NCBI GenBank assembly: GCA_947471745.1
Contig: CANJKZ010000537.1
Coordinates: 379,501-443,500 of the forward strand
Length of the DNA: 64,000 nucleotides
DNA from: Closterium sp. Naga37s-1
Lineage: Eukaryota > Streptophyta > Zygnematophyceae > Desmidiales > Closteriaceae
Direction: 5' to 3'
Shown here piece by piece: positions 1-10,752 of this stretch; positions within the stretch are counted from its first letter, which is position 1, and each line of letters begins with the position of its first letter. Below the pieces are notes generated by a model. It was not told the origin of the DNA. It was given only the letters and a program-made list of their open reading frames with translations, and did not search any database. The position numbers and the translations under genes are program-made.

Positions 1-111
1 AGATGAGGCGCAGCGGCTGCAAGACACTCAAGGTCCTCCTGCCTGTCCTCAAGGACGTCCGTGCCAAGAGCACACTCACCCCCGACGGACGGAGGACAGA
101 CAAACTCAGAC

Positions 112-1668
112 TCAGCAACAAGACAAGACCAAGAGGTCTGAGGAGAACTCACCACCTCTGTCAGAGTGCAGACGCATGACAGGAAAGTCCGACTGGAACC
201 GCTCGCGGAGCTGGAAACGAACAGCGCGGATCAAGGGGGTCAAAACAGTAGGGATCAAGGGGAAGACCGTGGTGTAACGCATGTAGTCGTCGATGACCAG
301 CAGGAAGTACCGCTCGTGGCCCTGTCCTTGGACGCGGGCTGGGCCCCACACGTCCAGGTGGAGAGTCTGCAAGGGAGCCTTTGTGGGAGGGAATGAGGAG
401 GAGTGAGGAGCGGCGCGCTGCCGCCCCTTGACACAGGGAAGACAGGGAGGAGCAGGCAAGGGCGATAGAGGAGGCAGAGTCTCTCGAAGTCCAGAAACAA
501 GGAAACGGCGGTGCATGCTACGAAGGCGCTGCACCGAGGGGTGACCAAGGCGGTGGTGCCACAGGACGGTCTGGTGCGACAAAGCGCGACACAAACAGGG
601 GGCCGCTAGCTGACCTGACGCAAACGCAGACGCGAACGCAGCTACCTGAGGGGACACAGTGGTCAGTGTGTACAGACTCGAGCCAGGCTCTCGGGTGAAC
701 GTGGGCAGGTGCCGACCAGTCCAGGAGCACGTACAGTGGGTCACACGCTGACCTCCAGGGGTGAACTGGTCAACCCACACATCCTGTAGGTCAGCTCCAC
801 TCACCAAGTTCGTAGAGAACGAGGGGAGGTGAAGACCTGACAGGGAGCCAGACGGGACCGCCGGACACGGCAGAACCGTGGAGGAGTGCGCAAGGACTGG
901 ACCCCCAGAGGGGTCTGCCAGGGAGACTGCAACCGGCCGACGGAGCGGCGTGAGTGTGGTGCTGTCGCGAAAGAAGGAGCGGGAAGCACCTGAGTCAAGT
1001 GTGAAGGTGTACACGGCCTCAGCAGGCGCAGTACCAGAGAGAGCAGACTCACCAGCACCTGGAGCAGCAGCCTCACCAGTACCTAGAGCAGGAGACGCAC
1101 TAGCACCTAGAGCAGCAGCCTCACCAGCACCTAGTGCAGGAGACGCACTAGCACCTAGAGCAGCAGCCTCTATACCTGGGTCAGGCGGTACGCACAGGGA
1201 ACAGGCACGGTCATCACTAGTAGGCAATGCATACATGGCAGTGAGAATAGCATCATAGTGAAGAGCAAAGATATCTACCCTCTGCCCAAGCAGCTCCAGC
1301 CAGGTGGGGAGCTCAGCCTCGTCGCCAAACTCGGTACGCCAGGCGTCGCTCAGACGGGCGAAGCAGCGGGACTGGGTGTGACCAAGTGTCCCGCAAGCTT
1401 GACCATCCCGATCACCTGTGCGAAGGACGTACGGGCAGCGAACGGTACTCCGAGACCCTCGACTCTGAGCGTACCACTCGTGAAGCTGCCGGGACGTAAG
1501 TGTCTCGCGCGGACGCCGCTGCAGCTGCAGCTGGCCACTGCCAGACGCTCCCGACCGACCAGCTCCAGGGCGATAGCCACGACGGCTACCGCCACAACCC
1601 CAACTAGCGTACCACTCACGAATCTGCTGAGGCGTGAGAGACTCGCGCGGACGTTGCTGGAGCTGCAT
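112..1668 (-). pseudogene. Element A pol fragment: finger, protease, pre-integrase, integrase N-half
   Basis: An open frame of 518 codons. In order: two SPQQLREW-type modules (residues about 7-22 and 53-68), a finger C78-X13-C92-X4-H97-X4-C102, a retropepsin active site DSGAS (D225), a GAG-pre-integrase segment with WHHRLGHP (about 370-395), then the integrase core with HLDVWGPA, DDY and HSDRGGEF. It ends a few residues after HSDRGGEF at the internal deletion, so no complete integrase, reverse transcriptase or RNase H can be made. The start is the first in-frame ATG; the gag that normally precedes is absent. It would encode proteolysis and DNA integration steps of the retrotransposon cycle if intact. 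Confidence 0.8.
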
Positions 1669-1689
1669 CTGGCCACCGCCAGTAGCAAC

Positions 1690-2460
1690 AGTAGCAGCAG
1701 CAGCTCGGGCAGGGCAGGCGCGGCAGGCGCGGCAGGCAGGCAGGCAGGTAGACAGGCAGGCAGAGGGCGCGGCAGTGCGCGAACAAGGCAGGTGCTCACC
1801 AGTGACGGGCAGGGCCGGCGCTCAGCGGGCGGCGGCAGGGTAGGCGCACGACGGCAGCGACGGCGGGGCCGCAGCAGCGGCTGCAGAGTAGGGCCGCGGC
1901 AGGTGCAGGACGGGGCCGCGTCAGTGGCAGGTCGGGGCCGCGGCAGCTGCAGGGCGGGGCAGCCTCAGCGGCAGGTCGGGGCCGCGTCAGCTGCAGGGCT
2001 GGCGTCGCGTCGGCGGCAGGGCGCGGCCACGTCAGAAGCAGTGCGCGGCCGCGTCAGAGGCAGGTGGGTCGCGGCGCGCGGGCAGCGGTCGCGGCGCGCG
2101 GGGCTGCAGCGCGACGCGCGGGCAGCGCGCACGGCACGCGGGGCTGCAGCGCGACGCGCGGGCAGCGGTCGCGGCGCGCGGGGCTGCAGCGCGACGCGCG
2201 GGCAGCGGTCGCGATGCGCGGGGCTGCAACGCGCCGCGCGGGCTGCAGACGCGGCGCGCGAAGCAGCAGCGAGCCGCGCGCGGGCTGCCGAGGCGCGACT
2301 CGGGCAGGGTGGGCGACGCGTGGGGCAAAAAACGAGCCGCGCGCAGGAATTAGGTCTGCGCGCTCTAAGCAGCAGCAGACCGCACAGTCAGCAGACAGTA
2401 GGCAGCAGGCAGACGGCGCGCGCAGCGCAGCACGTCAGAGGCACAGTCACTGTCACAGTC
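1690..2460 (-). repeat. GC-rich leader of element A with a 40-bp tandem array
   Basis: No gene is seen between primer site and first ORF. At about 2060-2290 a unit of 40 bp recurs (the CTGCAG in it falls at 2104, 2144, 2184 and 2224). Long open frames here on both strands are by-products of the composition. Confidence 0.7.
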
Positions 2461-2510
2461 GTGGGGTAGCGGTAGGTGGGCCCGAAAAAAAACGGTCCTA
2501 CGGACCTACT

Positions 2511-2522
2511 GCTCTGAAACCA
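2511..2522 (-). other. Primer binding site of element A
   Basis: On the minus strand TGGTTTCAGAGC directly follows the LTR. It differs by one base from TGGTATCAGAGC, the complement of the 3' end of plant initiator tRNA-Met. The same variant occurs in element P. Confidence 0.7.
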
Positions 2523-2656
2523 TGTCAGAATCAAGAGACAGGAATGAGTGAACTATGGAAGAGTTGGGTACAAGTATGAAACCCTAAAAGGGGCTGTACC
2601 CCATATTGGCTACCCCACTACAGCCTACACATATAGAACATGCATATGCTTCGACA
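2523..2656 (-). repeat. LTR of element A (5' LTR)
   Basis: 134 bp, bounded by TGTCAGAATC and TTCGACA on the + strand. It abuts the primer site and carries the core shared by this group: AAACCCTA followed by an inverted GGG-GTAC block near 2580-2600. The length matches the 136-139 bp LTRs of B, L and I. Confidence 0.75.
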
Positions 2657-3897
2657 AGTGCGTCCCCCTCCCCCCCCCCCTTGACCCGTGAACTTCGAAG
2701 GCGGCGTCGACAACCTGGTCGACGGCTGTGGCCACGTCGGCAGCAAAGGATGCACGAGGGCGACTCGTGGAGTGATCAGGGCCACCGACGAAGACGTCGG
2801 CGGGATGCAGGCGCGATGGCTGCGGTCGATGACGACTGCAGGCAACTCGCTAGGCGACGTCGGCGGATGACGTCATTCTCCTCAGCGGAGTGGACGGCGA
2901 CCCATGTGACGGGTGGTCGCGATGGCGGCATCACCCCGACGTACGGCTATATGGGCCAGTCCAGCGATGCATGGTTTGGGAATTGTGACGCGCGAAGGCG
3001 GCGAAACATCGTTAGCAGTGACAACAAAGAATGGTAGGTTTTGGTACGTGATAATGAGGTGCTCAGTAAGGAATGCCAATTAAAATCCTTACACTTAGGA
3101 AGTTTGAACAGACATATTCATATACGAGCGAAGACCGTTGTTGCGTCGGGGATCAGTCAATAGCTAGACAAGTCGTTTGTTTCCAAAGACATCAGCGGCA
3201 CTGACGTTGCTGAGCTAACCTCCTAAAATCCCCCAATTTGACTCCCATATGTTTTTCCCACATGTACCTACGCTTTGAGGGTAAACTAGGTGCGTGGGCA
3301 AAAGAGACAATCACCCAATTGTTTGTTAAGATATACTGATACGTTGTCCAGAAACAAAAGATTAAGAGGTATAAGGTTTACCCTCACGAAATATATTTGC
3401 TCTATAAAAAATCGGGTGACATAAAAACATGTCCGAGCTTTCCCACTTTCCGACGGATTTCGTTGAACGTGGCGACGATGCCACGACTGTGTTGAAATGG
3501 TCAACGGAAATATGAACTTTCAGCGACCTTGCGTCTTTACACCTTCGTCCCCATCATTCTTCGAGCCGCAGGTGAGAACGGTGCGACGTCGGGCGAAAAT
3601 GTTCAGTCCGACGGACAGCTTATCGTTTGCAGTCCTTGACGGTTCCACACGGTAGAAATCGGTTGTGAGCTGCACTGCTCTGTACCGCGACAAAATGAAT
3701 TAGACCGCAAAGAAAGTACCGAGACGTTCAAGCTGCACACCCGATGCCTCTACACACCCCGACACGCAAATGTGTGGACAGGGGAACCGCATCCGCTGAG
3801 CCGCATTCACATACAAATAGTCTGTCCAAGAATAATATGTTCAGAACTCGAAGTAGATTGACATTCCTTGTTTTCCTAGCACTTGTTTCTTTACAAG
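2657..3897. other. No gene recognised; upstream region of the DOMON gene
   Basis: The stretch has a mixed composition, GC-rich to about 3000 and more AT-rich afterwards. I see no conserved protein in six frames, no LTR pair and no RNA gene. The right part should hold the promoter and leader of the DOMON gene, but I could not identify a TATA box with confidence. Confidence 0.4.
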
Positions 3898-5332
3898 ATG
3901 CTGACTCCTCGAAGCATGAGCCCGAGTCGTTTAAGTCTCACGCCCGTGATTGCGGTGCCAGCGCGAACCCTCTTAACCGCCGCGCTGCTTCTCCTCTTGC
4001 TTCAAGTGCACGTCCGCCCGACATTTCTGGCAGCAAGTGCACAGACCGTACCGCACCGATCCAGGCGCCTCCCCGGCGCGGCTTCTGCTACCAGAGCCAT
4101 GGGACGGCTGTACGAGCGCGGCAGGGTCGTGCGCTCGCCGCAGCACTCCTCGACGACCTCGGCGGCTGCTGCAACAACCGGCGCAGCTAGTGCGAAAACC
4201 GCCACTGGAGTCGCCGTGAAGGCTCCCGCAGCGGCCGGAGGGTGTTCGGCGTCGTCGATCGCAGGCTACACGTCGTCCGTTGCACTCTCCAGATCCGAGT
4301 ACGGCCTCCCTCGCTTCCCCCTCCCTCCCACTCCCACTCTCACCGCACCATTGTCACAGCACGGTGCTCTCCAACTCTGACCCTCACCTTTCTTTGACGC
4401 TCGCCCCTCTCCTTTCCACGCTTTCCCTCCCTTCCCGCTTGCCCAGTCTCGTGCTCCACTGGGCAAAAGGCGCGGGCGGCGGCAGCCTTTCCCTCGCCAT
4501 GGAGGTTGGCGGCGCGGCGGCCGGTGGATGGGTGGCGGTGGCGTGGTCGCCGGACGGCAGCATGCCCGGCTCCGACGCCGTGATTGGCGGGCTGCCGGGC
4601 GGCGCGGTGAAGGCGTACGCCATAGGCGGGTACAGCGAGGCGGAAGTGCGTCCCACCCCGCGATTCTCCATCGGCTCCGCCTCCTCCGCCAATGGCGGCT
4701 CGCTCATCAAGTACGTGACTCGCCGCCGCTGCGAGTTGACCGTTAGAGGTTGCGTGGGCCCGTGAAGTCAACGTTGGGGATGTGCCTTCTGCGTACCACA
4801 ACAGTCGTGTTGTCGTGTCCGCGTGCTGGTACCATCAGTTTTAGTATACCGCTGACTCAACTCACACGGCTGATGATTCCATGCAGAAATGCGTTTCTAA
4901 AAATCTCCACTCCGTTGCGCTGCTCTGTGATTTCCCGCTCATTGCCGCAGGTTCTCTCGGTCATCTGGCGACGGCGCGGTGCCCGTGAGCATGGCGGGGA
5001 GCAACAGCCTCATCTGGGCCTTCTCCAGCGATCAGTCTCCAACTGTCGCCGACCACGGCGGCAACTAGTACGTCCCTAGCCACAGCCTGGTCTCACTCTG
5101 CCACCAACTCTGCATCATGACTCTCAACTCTGCTACCTGTGCTAGGTATCTATCTACCACAAGAGGAGCTTGTCTTGTGCTGGCGTCAGCTACTGCCGTG
5201 GCCCACTGTCCTCCCATGCGGCGGCGCAGACTGAGCAGGGTATCCATGTTTGTCACCCATGCGTCCCTCGTCCCGTCCTGTGATGATGTCTTGCAGTGGC
5301 CAGGCAGATGTGGACTTCAGCTGCACGGGTTC

Positions 5333-5568
5333 AACTGGGGGCGGTACTGGGGGCGGCACGGGCGGCGGCACTGGTGGCGGCACAGGGGGCGGCACTGGGG
5401 GCGGCACTGGGGGCGGCACTGGGGGTGGCACTGGTGGCGGCACTGGCGGCGGCACTGGGGGCGGCACTGGGGGCGGCACTGGCGGCGGCACTGGCGGCGG
5501 CACTGGCGGCGGCACTGGGGACGGCACTGGGGGCGGCACTGGCGGCGGCAATGCTCGTGACGTCTCCC
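5333..5568 (+). repeat. 12-bp minisatellite coding GGGT, left part
   Basis: About 20 copies of a 12-bp unit (ACTGGCGGCGGC with GGG/GGT variants) in exon 4 of the DOMON gene. It codes Thr-Gly-Gly-Gly in the frame fixed by the upstream splice junction. Confidence 0.85.
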
Positions 5569-5570
5569 GG

Positions 5571-7125
5571 AGCGCCAATGTTGTTGAGGAGCGACGCCGA
5601 GTGCGTCGATAGCGGTCCGGTGGACGTGACGAACGTGTTTCACGTCCCGGGGGTGAAGGTGAACCTTCTATCCGTCCCGCAACTTGCGAAGAAGGGAGTG
5701 ATCGCCACGATCGACGGTGCAAAAATGAACCTCTTTTGGAAGGGGGAGCAATTCGCGCAAGGTGTTCTCAACGGAGATATCTACCAACTCAAGACGTACC
5801 CGAGAGCGGCTTCATCCAACGTGGCGCAAGGCTCCAAGGCGACTCTCAAGGCGTGGCATAATCGGCTTGCGCACGCCAACTGCGACTCGGTCAAGGAGTT
5901 GGCCAACAAAGGACTTGCGAAGGGAGTCGACGTGATCGCCGGCGATGACGAGAAGGGCGTGTGCGCGGCGTGTGTCGAAGGAAAAATGGCTCGCAAGCCA
6001 TTCGGTAGCCGAACGTCACCCCTCGCTAAGGACCCGCTTGCACTTGTTCACATGGACGTGTGTGGACCGATGCGGCATGCATCAAAGGGAGGAGCGCGGT
6101 TCCTCTTAGTGATGCTCGACGACGCGACGCGGATGTGTTGGACCCGACTTTTGAAGGCTAAGGGAGATGCGGTCAAGGCGATTCAAGAGTGGGCGCTCGA
6201 AGTTTGCGACGATGACAAGAAGCGGATCAAGTGTATTCGCACCGATGGTGGTGGCGAATTCGTGAATGCGGAGCTCGAGAAATGGATGAAGTGCAAGGGC
6301 ATTAAGCACGACGTCACAACACCCTACACACCCCAACAAAATGGAGCGGCGGAGCGGCTTAATCGCACGTTGGTGGAAGCCGTTCGTTCTCTTCTTCAAC
6401 ACTCCAAGCTTGGGAAAGAGTGGTGGGGCGAGGCGAGTGCGCTAGCGGCATGGATTCGTAATCGTGTGCCGACAAAGGTGCTACCGGGAATGAATCCGTT
6501 CGAAGCATGGACCGGAACGAAGCCGAACCTATCCCGCCTACGCACCTTTGGGTGCCTTTGCTACTACCATATACCGGATCCTCTTCGCCACAAGTTGCAA
6601 CCGAAAGCTCGTGCGGCGATCTTCTTGGGAGTTGCGCCAAACGAGCGTGCATGGCGAGTGTGGGACTTGGGTGAAAAGCGTGTCGTCACGTCTCGGGACG
6701 TGGTCTTCGATGAAGACAAGTTCCCGTCGAAGGAGAAACCCACTCAACAACTCACTTTCATCCTTCCGCCACGAGAGGAGGTTGAAGAGAGTGAGACTCC
6801 ACCTCAAGTGGAGAAGGAAGCCGATGGAGGGGGAGAGAACAACGAGGAGAGCGTTGATGATGTCGTGGAGGTGTCACCTACCGAGGCGGCAACTACCTCC
6901 ACACCTTCCTCCCTACCATTGGCCTTGACCCGCGAGCGTCGTGAGGTTCGTCCTCCCTCCAAGTACGCCGACTATGCTACGGTAGCCGTTGGGAAGTTGG
7001 ATAAGGAGGGGGCGGCATTTTGCTTCGCAACCATGGGTGATGATGAACACATGGATCCTCTCATGGAACTACCCCCTAAAGATCCGTCCCGTGCATGCTA
7101 CGAGCATGTTGGATTGCACACCTAG
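5571..7125 (+). pseudogene. Element M pol fragment: pre-integrase and integrase
   Basis: An open frame through 7125 (TAG) whose transposon part starts near 5571; the frame before that is a shadow of the host repeat. It shows the protease tail VFHVPGVKVNLLSV, the pre-integrase zinc site WHNRLAHANC with CAACVEGK, and the integrase core HMDVCGPM, RTDGGGEF and TPQQNGAAERLNRTL (D, D and E of the catalytic triad). The C-terminal part has the Copia GCLCYYHIP and RAAIFLGV blocks and a Glu-rich linker. It stops before reverse transcriptase. The frame is long and undamaged, so the truncation may be recent. Confidence 0.8.
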
Positions 7126-7137
7126 TGGGTTGGGTGC

Positions 7138-7146
7138 AAGGGGGAG
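7138..7146 (+). other. Polypurine tract of element M
   Basis: AAGGGGGAG immediately before the TGTTGG that opens the LTR; it is the expected plus-strand primer. Confidence 0.65.
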
Positions 7147-7693
7147 TGTTGGAGGTCGCGTGAGTTAGAAGCAAACGGTGGTGGGGCAATTGATATGCCC
7201 CCAACCCACCGAATGTGTTTCGGTGCTCACCGCTTGAGAGATCTGCAGGTTTCACGAAGTGTGTGGGTTGACTTCGGAAGACCCACTCAATTGGTGCCAC
7301 ATGGCAACACAAGAAGGATCGAGACTAAGGAAGAATTCGGTTCGGTGAAATTCGGGTGCCGAATTTCACCCCTTCGAATTGTTACGCGAATGTTCTCGGT
7401 GCATCTCGTATGTTACATGCGCGACTCGATGTTTTGAGTAGCTATATATTGTGATTGCTTTGTATGCATGATATACTGAAAATCAGAGTTTTCTATACAC
7501 AGTTCAACTCGACACAAAATCCAGAGACTTTCTATCCTTCAATCTTAGAGCAATACCTAGCACGTTGAAAGCCGTATCTCAGCCGATACTTGGGCGAATT
7601 ACGTGTTCTACGGCTCCTTGGAAAGCCAAGAGTGTGCTCTACTGCTTAGAACAATTCCCAGTTCCTGCAAAGTAGAGGAGAGTCCTTTACATC
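7147..7693 (+). repeat. 3' LTR of element M
   Basis: It opens with TGTTGGAGG after the polypurine tract and contains a TATA-like CTATATATT at about 7441. The right end is set only by the return of the host repeat near 7694, so the last bases are uncertain. Confidence 0.6.
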
Positions 7694-7830
7694 ACTGGCG
7701 GCGGCACTGGGGGCGGCACTGGGGGCGGCACTGGCGGCGGCACTGGCGGAGGCACTGGCGGCGGCACTGGGGGTGGCACTGGGGGTGGCACTGGCGGCAG
7801 CACTGGGGGTGGCACTGGCGGTGGTAACGG
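7694..7830 (+). repeat. 12-bp minisatellite coding GGGT, right part
   Basis: About 11 more copies of the 12-bp unit, in frame with the acidic tail and the TAG at 8282-8284. Confidence 0.8.
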
Positions 7831-8284
7831 GGGTGGAAGCGGAGGAGACTATGGTGGGGACTACGGTGATTATGGCGATGGTGGTGATTATGGGGGTGGA
7901 GACGGCAATGGGGATGGCAACGGTGGTGATGGCGACTACGACGGAGATGACAATGGGGGTGGTGACTACAGTGGTGGAGGCGATGACAATAACGGTGATT
8001 ACAACGAAGGGGACTATAGTGGAGATTACAGTGCAGGGGATTACGCGGACTATGGCACAGCTGGTTCTGGGAGTGCTGCTGCTAGTACGTTGTCATATGG
8101 AAAAATGGGTAAGCTGTGGGGCCGCTTCAAGCAATGGTTGAGAGAATCTGCTAGTAAGGCTGGCAACAGGTCAAAGCAGTCCCGCAGGGGAACAAGAAAG
8201 TATGGATTCAGGGGTAAGGGGACTGCGCAGGCTGCTACTGCAGGGCACATGGGCGCACGTGTGTGGCAGGCAAGACATGCCTAG

Positions 8285-9204
8285 AAAACGAGAGCCAAGG
8301 GGGCCCAGGGAGTCAATGCAGTCAACAGGGTGAATGGGAGCGGCACTGCTGGTTTGAAGGCTGTGGAGGAGGCACATGCGATGACGCATAAGCAGCAGGT
8401 GCAGCACAGGCCATTTGCTGCAGGGCGAGCAGGAGGCAATGCTGGGGGAAACGCTGCACTGGCAGCCACGGCAAACGCCGTGAGAATGTAGCTCCAGTTG
8501 ATTTAGAGGAAGGGTGCGAGTGTCACTTGGATCGAGGCAATACAAGCTGGATGGGCGAGGAGGAACACCACACAACCCTTTTAGACCTTGTTTCGTTTGT
8601 ACTGATTTGAAGTATCGCTCAGTGTGCTGTCTGGGTTGTAATATTGCACATTGGTACATTTAGCTAACAACTCCAGAGGTTGAGGGGCATGGGGCGATGT
8701 GGGGCAAGGGGCATGGGGCGGTGTGCTGGGGGGAGGACGTGCAGTATGGGGCTGTGTGTCGTGGGGGAGGTTGCTTACCTTGAGATAAGGCATCTCCAAA
8801 GCCATCGGGTGAGGTGAATTGAGGCGGGGAGTGTCACGTGCTGCGTGGTGCTGCGGCTGGCAGTCTATCATGAGCCAACACCCTCGTCACCCCTCCCTGC
8901 CCAACGGACATGGACAGATAATGTAACCGTGCTCCCCCAACCTTCTCTCCCTTCCCCACATCCTTTCCTGCTTCCTCTTCCCTCACCCATACTGTCTGAT
9001 CTTGGGTATCCACCTGCTTCTGCTGGTGAGACACCCTTCTGATTGGGTGTGTGCACGATTCCAGCTTTCCTAGAGGTGCCAGACGAGATGTGATCTATGT
9101 TTGAGGAATTCAAGTTCCCATTCCCTCTCACTTGTCTTATGGGTACTGTACATGGGTTGTACACGCAAGCAGAAATGTGTCAGAACATACACTGTTACGG
9201 TTAC
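8285..9204. other. 3' end of the DOMON gene, then no recognised gene
   Basis: From 8285 to 8488 the frame of the DOMON gene stays open for 68 codons rich in Ala, Gly, Asn and Lys and ends in TAG at 8489-8491, so the true C-terminus may lie here. Around 8590-8660 the sequence is T-rich as expected of a 3' UTR. From there to 9204 I see short shadows only. Confidence 0.45.
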
Positions 9205-10740
9205 GTAAGACCGAGCTTTCCAAGCCAACCTGCTTCTCTCGTCCTATTGACCTTCCACGGCAGCACCAAGTCCTTTCTGGGGTCAGTAATTGTGTAGTTC
9301 CTCCGTTTCGGTTCAACTCCATCCTGCTTGCGCTTCTTCATGCCTCTCCACATCACCCGCTTCTGCTTCTCGCTCATCCAGCACCACGGTTTCAGCCTCT
9401 CATCAATGCCGTCATGCACCGCCTACCACCGCCGGAAGGCAACGTCGTTCACAAACTTGAGTTCGTACAACGACGATGCCAGGTTGCAGTCAAAGTCGTG
9501 GAAACATGCCCAGGGCTTCCAGCCAAGGTAATGAATGGTGTGCATCTGCGGGGGGTCAAATGCGAAGAGAGCATTCTGGGCGGCCAGGCCCCCGTCGGGA
9601 TAGCGGTGGCCGTGGAGTGGCTTGTGAGGAGGTTGCTGTAGTCTGGTAGGCGGTGCCACCAGGGGTATGCGTTGTTTATAAAGCCCTGGCAGGACCAAGG
9701 CAGCAGCGCACGTGGGGAAGTGGGAGCAGGTGGAAGGGCAAGAAGTCTTTGTTTGGCCTCGCATGGTTTCAGATCAGACAATACGACACATCCTAGCGAA
9801 GTTAAGTTGTGGACTAAGCCAAGACATTTCTGCCAAGGCATGCGAGCCAAGTAAGAGACATTGCTGGCGTGCAGATGAGCATTGGCATATACAATTCAGC
9901 CAACCCCCAACCCTAAGCAACCACGAATGGAGCATCTCCTCACCAGAGCAACTAGCCATTCGCACCTTGAAATCATGGTTGTACGACACCAGGTAGCGGA
10001 TGTTGGCAGAGAGAAACGCGTACGTGCAGAGGGAGGGCTCGATGACCATGAGGCCGCCGTTGAATCGGAAGTCATCGTTGCCGCCCGCGAAGAGCTCAGG
10101 GAAGAGGAAGAGGTGCTGAGGGAGCGGAAGGGCAGGAAGTCCGAGTCTATGTACACGACGCGCTTGTACTCTGTCAACTGCCACAGCCGCAAATTGCTAC
10201 CGTGGGGGTGCAATCACGCCAGGAGGAATCAGGGGAGGGTAGGGAGTGGGAGGGAGGAAAGCAATGGAGGAGACATCATGGGTGGGTGAGAGAGCCTTGT
10301 TCTCTACCCCTCTCCTCTCCTCTCCACAGTTCATCTCGGTTTCACGATCAAGATTCCGCCTTCCCCCATTTCATCTCACATCTTGACCATCTTCCTTATG
10401 CCGTCACCCACCCGCACGTGCGCATACCTGAAGTTATACTCGCTGTATCGACCGGGATTTGCCAACGGGCTCCTTATTCGCACTATCTCCATTATCTGCC
10501 ATCCGCTGCCTCAAGCCCTCTCCGGCTGTCGGCGCTCAGCTCCGCGGACACCATCACCACCAGCTCCGCCTATGCGGGCTGCGCCGCGCCTCCGCTGCCG
10601 TTAGCGTTGCTGCCGCTGGCGACCAGCGCAAGGGGCAGCGCGAGGCCTGTACCGCGGAGGGCATGCGCTAGCATGATGGCGCTGCAAACGTTGTCGTCCT
10701 TATTGTTCAGCATCATCACGAAGGCGAAGCGCAGGGGTGT
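9205..10740 (-). pseudogene. GT8 glycosyltransferase (glycogenin-like/PGSIP type), decayed
   Basis: Three exons can be traced on the minus strand: about 10740-10428, 10196-9966 and 9685-9205. Donors GTATGC and GTGCGA and acceptors TAG and CAG give matching phases. Exon 1 has RFAFVMMLNNKDDNV, the nucleotide-binding start of the fold. Exon 2 has LRLWQLTEYKRVVYIDSD, with the D-X-D metal site, and FNGGLMVIEPS. Exon 3 starts with (DQ)GFIN, followed by YPWWHRLPDY and then IHYLGWKPW. These suit plant GT8 enzymes that move sugar from UDP-sugars in the Golgi; the order and wording resemble the PGSIP6/IPUT1 group. Damage: TAG at 10570-10572 and 9423-9425, and frameshifts near 10503, 10108 and 9640. The N-terminal end is lost at element N. 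Errors in the assembly could explain single frameshifts but hardly all five lesions. Confidence 0.7.
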
Positions 10741-10752
10741 GGCAGAGGGGGA

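Larger units (their letters stand above)
1..2656 (-). mobile_element. Copia element A, gag-less, internally deleted, cut by window edge
   Basis: A Ty1/Copia element read right to left. It has one LTR (2523-2656), a primer site (2511-2522), a GC-rich leader, then a finger, protease, pre-integrase and part of integrase. At about position 120-130 the integrase sequence jumps to sequence that in element B lies in the reverse transcriptase N-terminal region: bases 31-120 match 45010-45104 and bases 127 onward match 47135 onward. About 2 kb is therefore missing compared with B. There is no gag core between leader and the first ORF, as in B. The other LTR lies left of the window. Confidence 0.85.
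5569..7693 (+). mobile_element. Copia element M, 5'-truncated, inside the GGGT repeat
   Basis: It begins in the C-terminal part of the protease region, runs through integrase and ends with a polypurine tract and one LTR. It lacks a 5' LTR, gag, and the whole reverse transcriptase and RNase H. The flanks are the same 12-bp minisatellite, so a target duplication cannot be read. Its base composition is lower in GC and its protein is unlike the A/B/K/L group. Confidence 0.8.
3898..8284 (+). pseudogene. Secreted DOMON-domain protein with GGGT repeat and Gly/Asp/Tyr-rich tail, split by a Copia fragment
   Basis: Proposed exons: 3898-4298, 4447-4710, 4951-5067, then 5297 to about 5568 resuming at about 7694 and ending with TAG at 8284. 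All three donors read GTACG and the acceptors end CAG; the frames join exactly. The start is the first in-frame ATG. Residues 1-50 look like a signal peptide with an Ala/Leu core. The DOMON domain (an extracellular beta-sandwich that in its family binds haem or sugars) shows GWVAVAWSPDGSMPGSDAVIG and LIWAFSSDQSP with a following His. Exon 4 starts with Cys then about 20 Gly-Gly-Gly-Thr units; beyond element M come 11 more units, an acidic Gly/Asp/Tyr/Asn stretch and a basic Lys/Arg end. A wall or surface protein is an inference. The insertion makes this allele broken unless M is an assembly error. Confidence 0.65.

Noticed and set aside
1258-2469. A + strand frame of 403 codons in A
   Set aside because: Antisense to the pol start and the leader array; no domain.
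5186-5722. Pro/Val-rich antisense frame over the GGGT repeat
   Set aside because: It is the reverse reading of the 12-bp minisatellite; the + strand frame is fixed by splice phase and DOMON homology.
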